A model generated the notes under the pieces. The model ran no database searches, was not told where the DNA came from, and was given only the letters and a program-made list of their open reading frames with translations. A program made the translations under genes and the position numbers. Below are positions 8,701-15,815 of a DNA stretch of 64,000 nucleotides, piece by piece. Each line of letters begins with the position of its first letter. The first letter of the stretch is position 1. Origin of the DNA: Clostridia bacterium (GTDB lineage Bacteria; Bacillota; Clostridia; Oscillospirales; Acutalibacteraceae); assembly GCA_017624735.1 (NCBI GenBank), contig JAGAMK010000060.1, positions 1-64,000 of the forward strand, given 5' to 3'.

Positions 8701-9981
8701 ATGGCAATGCAACTTACAGCCGAACAGCAGGCTATGCTCAACGGCGAACAAGGCGAAGTTATGGCTAAAGTTATGAAAACACTTGTTATGTACGGTGAAA
8801 CATTCGGTGCTGAAAGAATGGTTCCTGTTACAAGTGACAAAGGACATCTTGTTACAAGTTTTGGTCTTAAAATGATGACTCCTGTTTTTGATTTAATGGA
8901 CCAGCTCCTTAATGCCGGAGTTAAATCAAAGCAGAAATTCTCTGTTGACCCAAAACCTTTTGACCCAAATGTTCCATCAGATTTCTTAAAGAACTTTGTT
9001 TTCAAAAAGTTTATGTACTCAAAGCAGGATTCATATAACGAACAGCTTCGTAAAATGGGTCTTCTTGACGATAATGCATACACTTGTGCTTGCTATCTTG
9101 ATGAAGTAGGCAACACACCTAAAAAAGGCGATATTCTTTCTTGGGCAGAATCAAGTGCTGTTGCATACGCAAACTCTGTTATTGGTGCTCGTTGTAACCG
9201 TAACTCAGGTATTATTGAAATGATGGGCTCAATCGCAGGCTTTGTTCCTGATTTCGGTCTTCTTACAGACGAAGGCAGAAAAGCAACTTGGATTATCGAA
9301 GTTAAATGCCAAAAGAAACCTGAAGCACAGATTCTCGGTTCTGCAATCGGTATGAAAGTTATGGAAGATGTTCCTTATGTAAAGGGCATGAACGAATGGC
9401 TTGGCAACGAACTTAATGCTGATAATAAAGCATATCTTAAAGACTTTGGTGCTGCTTGTGCATCAAACGGTGCAGTTGGTCTTTATCATATTGCAGGTCT
9501 TACTCCTGAAGCAGTTGAAATGGGTGAGTCACTCATCACAGAAAATGCACAGGTTTATGTTATTGATGATGCTGAACTTGAAAGAGTAAAGAAATCATAT
9601 CCTGTTATGTGGAAAAATCCTGATGCAACTCCAAAACTCTGCTTTGTTGGTTGCCCACACATGACAATGGCACAGCTTAAAGAATGGACAAACGATGTTT
9701 ACGAAGGACTTAAAAAGAACGGTAGAAGCAAAGTTTCAATTCCTACTGTATTTACAGCTCCTCCTGCAGTTTGTGACGAATTTAAGAAGACTGATTTGTA
9801 TGCAAAACTTCAGTCAACAGGTGTTGTTCTCAGCTATATTTGCCCACTTATGTATATGAACAACCCACTTGCAAAGAAAATGCCTGTAATTACAAACTCA
9901 AACAAGCTTCGTACATATACAACATCTCGTTACTATACAAGCGAAGAAATTCTTGACATCATTACAAAGGAGGCAAAATAA
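8701..9981 (+). CDS. aconitase X large (catalytic) subunit
   Basis: The 426-residue protein matches the catalytic domain of aconitase X (AcnX, formerly DUF521), an iron-sulfur dehydratase family related to aconitase. Recognisable segments are LTAEQQAMLNGEQGE at the N-terminus, GARCNRNSG (about 160), the region VGLYHIAGLTPEA, FVGCPHMT (about 315) and the C-terminal TNSNKLRTYT. Conserved cysteines in these segments are the likely cluster ligands. Characterised bacterial members dehydrate cis-3-hydroxy-L-proline; archaeal members act on mevalonate 5-phosphate. The former fits the nearby amino-acid symporter, but the substrate is inferred. The ATG at 8701 follows AAAGAGGTG; a GTG nine bases upstream overlaps that site. 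The small subunit starts two bases after the stop. Confidence 0.88.
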   Translation: MAMQLTAEQQAMLNGEQGEVMAKVMKTLVMYGETFGAERMVPVTSDKGHLVTSFGLKMMTPVFDLMDQLLNAGVKSKQKFSVDPKPFDPNVPSDFLKNFVFKKFMYSKQDSYNEQLRKMGLLDDNAYTCACYLDEVGNTPKKGDILSWAESSAVAYANSVIGARCNRNSGIIEMMGSIAGFVPDFGLLTDEGRKATWIIEVKCQKKPEAQILGSAIGMKVMEDVPYVKGMNEWLGNELNADNKAYLKDFGAACASNGAVGLYHIAGLTPEAVEMGESLITENAQVYVIDDAELERVKKSYPVMWKNPDATPKLCFVGCPHMTMAQLKEWTNDVYEGLKKNGRSKVSIPTVFTAPPAVCDEFKKTDLYAKLQSTGVVLSYICPLMYMNNPLAKKMPVITNSNKLRTYTTSRYYTSEEILDIITKEAK

Positions 9982-9982
9982 A

Positions 9983-10423
9983 ATGCAAACTTTTAAAGGT
10001 CGTCCCGTAGTACCGGGCAAGACAACAGCAACAGCTCTTGTTTCACACGGCGGTTTCAATACACTTGCTTCCTTCCAGGGTGCACTTCAGTTTGGTGACA
10101 AACAGGCTAAATGTGGTGACCAGAACAACGCTGACATCTACGAAAAACCAATGGTAGGCACAGCACTTTGTCTTCCACAGACAATCGGCTCAACAACAGG
10201 TGGTCTTGTTCTCTACTGTGCAAAGGTTATGGAAAGATGTCCTGCTTGTATGCTTTTCTCAGAGCATATTGACTCACTTGCAGCCGCAGGTGCAATTATC
10301 GGTTCAGTTTGGACAGATACTCCAATGCCAACAGTTGACTGCCTTGGAGAAGAGTTCCTTAACACAGTTAAAACAGGTGACAAAATCACAGTTTACGAAG
10401 ACGGAACAGTTACAGTTGAGTAA
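9983..10423 (+). CDS. aconitase X small (swivel) subunit
   Basis: The 146-residue protein is the AcnX swivel domain (formerly DUF126), which closes over the active site of the large subunit. Recognisable features are the start FKGRPVVPG, a Gly-rich central segment with TIGSTTGG, and the C-terminal barrel-like KTGDKITVYEDGTV. The ATG is placed 9 nt after AAAGGAGG, which lies in the end of the large-subunit gene; upstream in-frame starts lack a binding site. The gene order and the tight coupling support a split, two-polypeptide enzyme, whereas some AcnX proteins carry both domains in one chain. Confidence 0.88.
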   Translation: MQTFKGRPVVPGKTTATALVSHGGFNTLASFQGALQFGDKQAKCGDQNNADIYEKPMVGTALCLPQTIGSTTGGLVLYCAKVMERCPACMLFSEHIDSLAAAGAIIGSVWTDTPMPTVDCLGEEFLNTVKTGDKITVYEDGTVTVE

Positions 10424-10436
10424 TTAAAAATTCCTT

Positions 10437-10468
10437 ATGGGGTTGTCGAAAGATAACCCCATATTTTT
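10437..10468 (+). terminator. terminator of the aconitase X operon
   Basis: ATGGGGTTGTC (10437-10447) and GATAACCCCAT (10452-10462) form an 11-bp stem with a GAAA tetraloop, followed by ATTTTT. Confidence 0.85.
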
Positions 10469-10479
10469 CATAAAAACAC

Positions 10480-10508
10480 TTGATTTTGCAGAAATTATCT
10501 TATATAAT
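10480..10508 (+). promoter_or_regulatory. promoter of tRNA-Ser
   Basis: TTGATT (10480-10485) and TATAAT (10503-10508) with a 17-bp spacer; the tRNA begins 17 bp further on. Confidence 0.75.
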
Positions 10509-10524
10509 ATTGAAATGTTGACAC

Positions 10525-10617
10525 GGAGAGTTGTCCGAGCTGGTCGAAGGAGCACGATTGGAAATCGTGTAAACTGCTAAAACGGTTTCGAGGGTTCGAA
10601 TCCCTTGCTCTCCGCCA
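10525..10617 (+). tRNA. tRNA-Ser (anticodon GGA)
   Basis: A class II tRNA with a 7-bp acceptor stem (GGAGAGT with GCTCTCC), discriminator G and encoded CCA. The anticodon stem CACGA/TCGTG encloses TT-GGA-AA (anticodon 10560-10562), reading UCC and UCU. It has a long variable arm and a T loop in GGGTTCGAATCCC. Confidence 0.95.
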
Positions 10618-10618
10618 A

Positions 10619-10657
10619 AAATAATACCGATACCCTTGTGGTGTCGGTATTATTTTT
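10619..10657 (+). terminator. terminator of tRNA-Ser
   Basis: A stem of about 15 bp (AATAATACCGATACC with GGTGTCGGTATTATT) is followed by a T run, directly downstream of the tRNA CCA end. Confidence 0.85.
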
Positions 10658-10667
10658 TGATAAGATT

Positions 10668-10808
10668 AGCAGCAAGGGATTCGAACAAGGAGGGAGCAAA
10701 TCTATGATTTGCGGAAGAAAACAGTTCGGTGAACTGTTTTCACCGACGTGGCAACGAGCGGAGCGAGGCGATAGGCACGGTAGTGCCGAGACAAAATCCC
10801 TTGCTCTT
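10668..10808. repeat. structured element echoing the tRNA-Ser 3' end
   Basis: AGCAAGGGATT (10671-10681) pairs with AATCCCTTGCT (10795-10805) and closes a region of about 135 nt. Inside are three perfect hairpins: GCAAATC/GATTTGC (10696-10712), GAAAACAGTTC/GAACTGTTTTC (10717-10741) and GGCAC/GTGCC (10774-10787). The left edge, AGCAAGGGATTCGAAC, is the exact reverse complement of 16 nt of the T arm and acceptor of the adjacent tRNA-Ser. The right edge repeats AATCCCTTGCTCT of the tRNA (10599-10611) in direct orientation. A 70-codon open frame crosses it, but stem pairing explains the sequence better than coding. Confidence 0.6.
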
Positions 10809-10828
10809 TTTCTTTAAAGTTAGATTTA

Positions 10829-10857
10829 TTGACTTTTTATTTAACATAATATATAAT
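10829..10857 (+). promoter_or_regulatory. promoter of the AGCS symporter
   Basis: TTGACT (10829-10834), a 17-bp spacer and TATAAT (10852-10857). It stands about 30 bp upstream of the ATG, whose binding site is a G-rich AGGGGG. Confidence 0.75.
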
Positions 10858-10886
10858 TTCAAAATATATGTTTTAGGGGGTATGTT

Positions 10887-12287
10887 ATGTTTGAACAAAT
10901 AATAAATACAGTTAATGATGCGTTATATAGTTACATACTCATCATAATTCTTGTACTCGGTGGTTTATATTTTACTTTGCGGACAAAATTTGTTCAGTTC
11001 AGACTTTTGAAAGAACAGTTTCATGCCGTTATGGAAAAGCCAAAAGACGGAAAAGGTGTTTCTTCATTCCAAGCACTTATGGTTTCAACTGCATCACGTG
11101 TAGGTACAGGTAATATTATTGGCGTTTCAACTGCACTATGTCTTGGTGGTTTTGGCTCTGTATTTTGGATGTGGATAATTGCCATCGTTGGTAGTGCATC
11201 TGCGTTTATTGAAAGTACCCTTGCCCAGATTTATAAACGTAAAGGTCCTGACGGAAGTTATGGTGGACCTGCTTATTACATTGAAACTGCTTTGCATAGC
11301 AAACCATTGGCAATTGTCTTTTCAATTTTGCTCATTATCACTTATGGCTTTGGATTTAATATGCTTGCATCATATAACTTACAATCAACGTTTTCAGGTT
11401 ATAGTTTTTATAATGCAGAAATTACCCCTTGGATAATCGGTCTTGTTGTTGCTGTTATAGTTGGTTATTGCCTTTTTGGTGGCGGTAAACGTGTGATAAA
11501 GGTTACAAGTACGCTTGTACCATTTATGGGAGTTGCATATATTCTAGTTGCACTTATAATTGTGTTTATGAATATCGGCATGTTGCCTAACATTTTCAAG
11601 ACGATTTTTGCAGAAGCATTTAATTTTGAAGCAATCTTCGGCGGATTTAGCGGTTCTTGTGTAATGTTTGGCATTAAACGTGGTCTTTTCAGTAATGAAG
11701 CCGGTGTTGGTTCTGCACCAAATGCATCAGCATCAGCAGAGGTTAATCACCCTGTAAAACAAGGTCTTGTACAGGTTCTTTCTGTATTTATTGATACAGT
11801 TCTTATTTGTTCTGCAACAGCCTTTATGTGTATGAGTTCAGGTGTTGAGCCAAGTGCAGAACTTTCAGGTGCACCTTATGTTCAAGAGGCACTTGCACAA
11901 ACTCTTGGTGATTTCGGTCCGATTTTTATAACCATAGCAATGATTTTGTTCGCATTCACAACACTTATCGGCAATCTTTTTTATGTAGATAAATGTATTT
12001 TCCATATCTTTGGTAAGAAACCAAGCAAAGTATTTATGAGCATCTATTATATTGTCGCATCGGTTGTAATTTTTGTTGGTGCAGGACTTAGCGCAGACTT
12101 GCTCTGGGGTATTGCAGACGTAACAATGGGTGCTATGACACTTATAAATATGCCTGTAATTCTTTTGTTAGGTAAATACGCATACAGAGCTTTAAAAGAT
12201 TACGAAAAACAACGAAAAGAAGGCATTGAACCGGTGTTCAAGGCAAAGAATATTGACTTACCGCATAGTACAGATTATTGGAACTAA
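10887..12287 (+). CDS. sodium:alanine symporter family (AGCS) amino-acid transporter
   Basis: The 466-residue inner-membrane protein has about ten hydrophobic segments and the hallmarks of the AGCS family, which imports small amino acids with sodium. These include the VSTASRVGTGNIIGVSTAL region (about 68-88), GPDGSYGGPAYYIE (about 120-133), FGIKRGLFSNEAGVGSAP (about 260-278) and a C-terminal LINMPVILLLGKYA. Length is normal for the family. It has its own promoter and terminator, so it is not in the AcnX operon, but its closeness to AcnX suggests it may feed that pathway with proline-related or other small amino acids. Substrate not deducible. Confidence 0.92.
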   Translation: MFEQIINTVNDALYSYILIIILVLGGLYFTLRTKFVQFRLLKEQFHAVMEKPKDGKGVSSFQALMVSTASRVGTGNIIGVSTALCLGGFGSVFWMWIIAIVGSASAFIESTLAQIYKRKGPDGSYGGPAYYIETALHSKPLAIVFSILLIITYGFGFNMLASYNLQSTFSGYSFYNAEITPWIIGLVVAVIVGYCLFGGGKRVIKVTSTLVPFMGVAYILVALIIVFMNIGMLPNIFKTIFAEAFNFEAIFGGFSGSCVMFGIKRGLFSNEAGVGSAPNASASAEVNHPVKQGLVQVLSVFIDTVLICSATAFMCMSSGVEPSAELSGAPYVQEALAQTLGDFGPIFITIAMILFAFTTLIGNLFYVDKCIFHIFGKKPSKVFMSIYYIVASVVIFVGAGLSADLLWGIADVTMGAMTLINMPVILLLGKYAYRALKDYEKQRKEGIEPVFKAKNIDLPHSTDYWN

Positions 12288-12293
12288 AAATTT

Positions 12294-12325
12294 AGCACTG
12301 ACTTTAAAAAGTCGGTGCTTTTTTT
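12294..12325 (+). terminator. terminator of the AGCS gene
   Basis: AGCACTGACTT (12294-12304) pairs with AAGTCGGTGCT (12309-12319) and is followed by six or more T. Confidence 0.9.
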
Positions 12326-12326
12326 A

Positions 12327-12355
12327 TTGAATAACTGATTTTTGTATGATAGAAT
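12327..12355 (+). promoter_or_regulatory. promoter of the SGNH hydrolase gene
   Basis: TTGAAT (12327-12332) and TAGAAT (12350-12355) with a 17-bp spacer, directly behind the preceding terminator. Confidence 0.6.
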
Positions 12356-12379
12356 TAATTTATAGAAAGGGGATTGGCT

Positions 12380-13774
12380 ATGAAAAAGAAAGGTATAAAA
12401 ATATTTGCAATTGTTTTGACAATTTTTATTGTTTTGCTAATTTGTGTTTTTACATATTTGTTTTTAAATGGTTACTCAGGACTTCATATACGAAAAGATG
12501 CACAGGAGAATCAAATTAAAGTTGCTTGTGTTGGAGATAGCATTACATATGGTCACGGGATAAGTAGTTGGCATAAAAATAATTATCCAGCAGTTTTACA
12601 AACTATTTTGGGGGATAAATATAATGTACAAAATTTTGGTGTAAGTGGTGCAACAGTGCAAAAGACAGCTGATAAACCCTATGAAGAAACCAATTCATAT
12701 GTTTCAAGCATTGAATATAATGCAGATGTTCTCATTTTTATGTTAGGTACTAATGATTCAAAACCTTATAATTGGCAGGGGGCTGAATCTTTTAAAAAAC
12801 AATATATTGAATTACTTGATACATATATAACTGACGATGATAAACCTGACATATATCTTTGTACGGTTGCAAAAGTGTTTTATGATGATGAATCACAAGA
12901 ATCAGGACCCTCAAACTTTGATATTCAAGGTGATAAAGTCGAAGAAATTAATAAAATAATTAAAGAAATTGCATCAGAAAGAAACTACAAATATATTGAT
13001 GTTTATGAACTTACAGCCCAGCATCCAGAATGGTTTAATGATAATATTCATCCCAACTCAGACGGTGCAAAGGCAATTGCAAATATAATGCATGAGCATA
13101 TAAAGGACTTTGACATTGAAACTGGTAATAAAGATGTTGAAAATCAAATAAAGTTAATTGCTAAAGAATTTGATGAATGGAATATTGAATATACTGATGT
13201 CAATAAGGGCTATTGTGTTACTGACTTAAACCGCAATGGTTTACTTGAAATTATTGCTAGTTGTAATCAAGGAACTGGATTATATTCTTTAAATAAAATT
13301 TTTGAAGTAAATGAAGAAGTTAACGGTTTGATTGAATACAAAATAGATGATAAAAGTGAAACACAACCCGATTTGTTGTTTCCCAATTACGTAAATTGTT
13401 ATAATAAAGATAATAGATATCATTATGTTTTCAATGATAACATTAAAGTAAGTGCCGCTGAGTATTGGACATTTGTTTTTGATGTTAATTTGGAAGATAA
13501 TCAATTTAATTGTAATTTAATTGCTTGCGAAGAAATACTGTGGAGTGATAATGAAAACTTCACTGCAACATATAAAAACGCAAACTGTGAAAAAATAACC
13601 AAAAATGAATATGATAATACAGAAAAAGAATATTTTAATGATTATAAACATGAAATAGTAAAATTAGGTTGGTGTAAAGATTCAACTAATGATAACTCTT
13701 CATTGCTTAATAAAACAAATGAAGAGTTAATAACAATACTCACACAATCATACAATACTTTTATTGGTAATTAA
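12380..13774 (+). CDS. membrane-anchored SGNH/GDSL-type hydrolase with a C-terminal extra domain
   Basis: The 464-residue protein begins with a signal anchor (about 6-30, hydrophobic after MKKKGIK), so the enzyme faces outside. The SGNH esterase domain spans about 46-245. Block I is GDSITYG (nucleophile Ser), block II has NFGVSGAT (Gly), block III GTND (Asn), and block V DNIHPN supplies the Asp-His pair. This fold deacylates lipids, cell-wall or polysaccharide acetyl esters. The C-terminal part (about 250-464) is acidic and of mixed composition and matches no domain I can name. The start was set at the ATG that follows AAAGGGGA at 8 nt spacing. The substrate is unknown. Confidence 0.82.
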   Translation: MKKKGIKIFAIVLTIFIVLLICVFTYLFLNGYSGLHIRKDAQENQIKVACVGDSITYGHGISSWHKNNYPAVLQTILGDKYNVQNFGVSGATVQKTADKPYEETNSYVSSIEYNADVLIFMLGTNDSKPYNWQGAESFKKQYIELLDTYITDDDKPDIYLCTVAKVFYDDESQESGPSNFDIQGDKVEEINKIIKEIASERNYKYIDVYELTAQHPEWFNDNIHPNSDGAKAIANIMHEHIKDFDIETGNKDVENQIKLIAKEFDEWNIEYTDVNKGYCVTDLNRNGLLEIIASCNQGTGLYSLNKIFEVNEEVNGLIEYKIDDKSETQPDLLFPNYVNCYNKDNRYHYVFNDNIKVSAAEYWTFVFDVNLEDNQFNCNLIACEEILWSDNENFTATYKNANCEKITKNEYDNTEKEYFNDYKHEIVKLGWCKDSTNDNSSLLNKTNEELITILTQSYNTFIGN

Positions 13775-13778
13775 ACTT

Positions 13779-13817
13779 AAATCACTCCTTGCATAGAATG
13801 TATGGGAGTGATTTTTT
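13779..13817 (+). terminator. terminator-like hairpin that also holds the next gene's ribosome binding site
   Basis: AAATCACTCC (13779-13788) pairs with GGAGTGATTT (13805-13814), with further pairing of CATA/TATG inside, and the right arm runs into six T. The GGGAGTG that serves as Shine-Dalgarno for the gene starting at 13818 is buried in the right arm. Confidence 0.6.
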
Positions 13818-14303
13818 ATGCGTAGTTTTGAATATAACAGAAATAATGCAGTTGAATATGCTAAAAGATGGGCATTATCAAGAAATCCGCAGTATTATGA
13901 TTTTCACGGAATAGGTGGGGACTGCACGAATTTTGCATCCCAATGTATTTATGCAGGTGCTGGAGTAATGAATTTCACAAAGGATTATGGTTGGTATTAC
14001 ATTTCACCTGATGAACGTGCGGCTGCTTGGTCGGGAGTTGAGTATTTATATAGATTCCTAACAAGTAATGAAAGCGTAGGTCCTGTTGGCAGAGATGCAA
14101 ATTTAAGTGAAATTAAGTTAGGTGACATAATCTTTTTAAATAATGGTCAAAGACTCTATCATACTATTGTTGTAACAGGCTTTGACGCAGATGGTGAAAT
14201 ATTGATTTGTGCTCACACAGTTGATTCATATATGCGACGATTAGACAGTTATAGGTATCATTCATTAAGTCCTGTGCATATTGATAGGGTAAATACTTGG
14301 TAA
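13818..14303 (+). CDS. small amidase-domain protein (Amidase_6-like, NlpC/P60-type fold)
   Basis: The 161-residue protein matches the putative amidase domain (Amidase_6 family) of clostridia. It starts FEYNRNNAVEYAKRWA and contains GGDCTNFASQC (about 34-44) with the likely catalytic Cys. It continues through LGDIIFLNN and YHTIVVTG (His about 115) to HTVDSYMRRLDSY with a second His. Such Cys-His enzymes cut or sense amide bonds in cell-wall-like substrates. There is no signal peptide, although usual family members are secreted or carry wall-binding domains. Its ribosome binding site lies in the hairpin behind the preceding gene, so translation may depend on read-through or unfolding. The exact substrate is unknown. 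Confidence 0.75.
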   Translation: MRSFEYNRNNAVEYAKRWALSRNPQYYDFHGIGGDCTNFASQCIYAGAGVMNFTKDYGWYYISPDERAAAWSGVEYLYRFLTSNESVGPVGRDANLSEIKLGDIIFLNNGQRLYHTIVVTGFDADGEILICAHTVDSYMRRLDSYRYHSLSPVHIDRVNTW

Positions 14304-14307
14304 AAGA

Positions 14308-14335
14308 AAAAGGATTGGTTTTCGCCAATCCTTTT
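14308..14335. terminator. bidirectional terminator
   Basis: AAAAGGATTGG (14308-14318) pairs perfectly with CCAATCCTTTT (14325-14335). The A/T flanks serve both the amidase-like gene and the convergent CapA gene. Confidence 0.85.
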
Positions 14336-14339
14336 GATA

Positions 14340-15503
14340 TTACATTTGCTCTAAAATATAATTCTTAATATCCTCTAATTTACTTTCTTTCCATTTGCCT
14401 TCTTCTGCTTTTTCAGCAAGGGGACAGATAATATAAAAATCAAGTGTTTCACCGGGCACTCTGCCTGTTCTCAAAGGTTCGGCAAAATGCTCCTTCCATT
14501 TTTCTTCACTTGCTCCCTTGAATTCTTCAGGCTTTAAGTAGGTCATTTGACGCTTTGTGGCTGCAATAAGCATCTTTGCTGATAAAGGTGCTAAAAGCTC
14601 GTATTCGTCCTTTTGAACATCAACAAATATACGTGGTAACTCGTCTTTAACAATTCGTTCCTCACCACGGAGAATTTTAAGTCCCATTGGCTCAAAACTA
14701 AACTCATTTTCAGTGAAGTTAAGTTTAATAATCAAGCCTATATCAGTATTAAACTGTGAACGTTGATAATCGGTGTCAAAAATGAAATTACCCAGTGAAT
14801 AGAAAATAACTTTATCGCCAACGGTTTCATAATTCATTGGTACATGTGGGTGATGAGCAACAACAATGTCCGCACCCATTTCGAGATATTTGTGATATCT
14901 TTCTCTTGTATATGGTGAGGGGAGTGGAGTAAATTCTTCGCCTGCATGAGCTACAACAATGCACCAGCGACAAGTCTTTTTAATTTCATCAATTGACTTT
15001 TGGATAGCATCTAAATCGCTCCAACTGTAACAACCGGGTTTATCAATATCTGCTTTACGACAAGCACGCTGATAACCTACTCCAAACATACCAATTCCAC
15101 CAGCCTCGTTAAGAATAACAGGCTTTCTTGCCTCGTCAATATTCATTCCTGCGCCGATAGTTTGCACATTATTTTCTTTAGCAATTTTTAATGTGCTTTC
15201 AATACCGTAATGCCCCGCATCCATAATATGATTATTGCAGATATTCCAGATATCCGATTTCATATCATTAAGAACTTTTACAGCTTGTGGGTCAATTGTA
15301 TGTAACAACTGTTGAACACCACTTTGAGTAGTATTCTGTTCTGCAACAGCAACAGGACCTTCAACATTAGTTATAACGTGGTCGGCACTATGTAAAAAGT
15401 CAAGAATTTCTTGCGATATTAAATTTTCATCATCCCATTTACCGTACATATATCGGTCAAAACCAATATCACCGGTAAAAACTAATGAAGTAGATTTTTT
15501 CAT
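14340..15503 (-). CDS. CapA-family (PGA_cap) metallophosphatase-like protein
   Basis: The 387-residue protein resembles the CapA/PgsA family tied to poly-gamma-glutamate capsule formation, which has a calcineurin-like phosphatase fold. Seen motifs are LVFTGDIGFDR (about 7-17), VITNVEGP (about 43-50), the metal-binding ICNNHIMDAG (about 87-96), VVAHAGEEF (about 182) and VVAHHPHVPMNYE (about 214-226), then YSLGNFIFD. It has no signal peptide or membrane anchor, unlike true capsule CapA proteins, and no pgsB/pgsC neighbours, so a cytoplasmic phosphoesterase role is as likely as capsule synthesis. The binding site (GAAAGG) is weak and about 10 nt from the ATG. Confidence 0.82.
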   Translation of the reverse strand: MKKSTSLVFTGDIGFDRYMYGKWDDENLISQEILDFLHSADHVITNVEGPVAVAEQNTTQSGVQQLLHTIDPQAVKVLNDMKSDIWNICNNHIMDAGHYGIESTLKIAKENNVQTIGAGMNIDEARKPVILNEAGGIGMFGVGYQRACRKADIDKPGCYSWSDLDAIQKSIDEIKKTCRWCIVVAHAGEEFTPLPSPYTRERYHKYLEMGADIVVAHHPHVPMNYETVGDKVIFYSLGNFIFDTDYQRSQFNTDIGLIIKLNFTENEFSFEPMGLKILRGEERIVKDELPRIFVDVQKDEYELLAPLSAKMLIAATKRQMTYLKPEEFKGASEEKWKEHFAEPLRTGRVPGETLDFYIICPLAEKAEEGKWKESKLEDIKNYILEQM

Positions 15504-15533
15504 AAAAATAAACCTTTCAAAAAATATATAAGA

Positions 15534-15562
15534 ATTATACCATTCTTATAATCTTATTTCAA
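15534..15562 (-). promoter_or_regulatory. promoter of the CapA-like gene
   Basis: On the minus strand TTGAAA (15557-15562) and TATAAT (15534-15539) with a 17-bp spacer, directly behind the tRNA-Leu terminator. Confidence 0.7.
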
Positions 15563-15566
15563 GTAA

Positions 15567-15598
15567 ATAAAAACAGCAGTCTCGACAAAAGTTGAAAC
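15567..15598 (-). terminator. terminator of tRNA-Leu
   Basis: On the minus strand GTTTCAAC and GTCGAGAC pair with one mismatch around TTTT, followed by TGCTGTTTTTATTT. Confidence 0.55.
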
Positions 15599-15606
15599 CT
15601 CTTATT

Positions 15607-15691
15607 TGGTGCGGGTAGCAGGGGTCGAACCTGTACACCTCTCGGCACAAGATCCTAAATCTTGCGTGTCTGCCAATTCCACCATACCCGC
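15607..15691 (-). tRNA. tRNA-Leu (anticodon TAG)
   Basis: Read on the minus strand, the acceptor stem GCGGGTA/TACCCGC is followed by discriminator A and encoded CCA (15607-15609). The anticodon stem CAAGA/TCTTG encloses TT-TAG-GA. A long variable arm (TGCCGAGAGGTGT region) and a GGTTCGACC T arm confirm a leucine tRNA reading CUN. Confidence 0.95.
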
Positions 15692-15704
15692 AAATATCTT
15701 TTGT

Positions 15705-15733
15705 ATTATATCAAAGAATTTTTCAAAATTCAA
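15705..15733 (-). promoter_or_regulatory. promoter of tRNA-Leu
   Basis: Minus-strand TTGAAT (15728-15733), a 17-bp spacer and TATAAT (15705-15710), 13 bp before the tRNA. Confidence 0.75.
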
Positions 15734-15762
15734 TAGACAAATGGTTAATTATGTTATAAAAT
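15734..15762 (+). promoter_or_regulatory. promoter of the GH2 gene
   Basis: TAGACA (15734-15739) and TAAAAT (15757-15762) with a 17-bp spacer. It lies back to back with the tRNA-Leu promoter and about 50 bp before the GH2 start. Confidence 0.5.
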
Positions 15763-15815
15763 ATATTTGATTATTATGCCTTATTAGGCTCGTTTTAGTT
15801 GGAGGTAAAAATATT

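Noticed and set aside
10605..10817. Open frame of 70 codons over the tRNA-Ser end and the structured element
   Set aside because: It starts in the tRNA, lacks a ribosome binding site and is fully explained by hairpin arms and tRNA-derived sequence.
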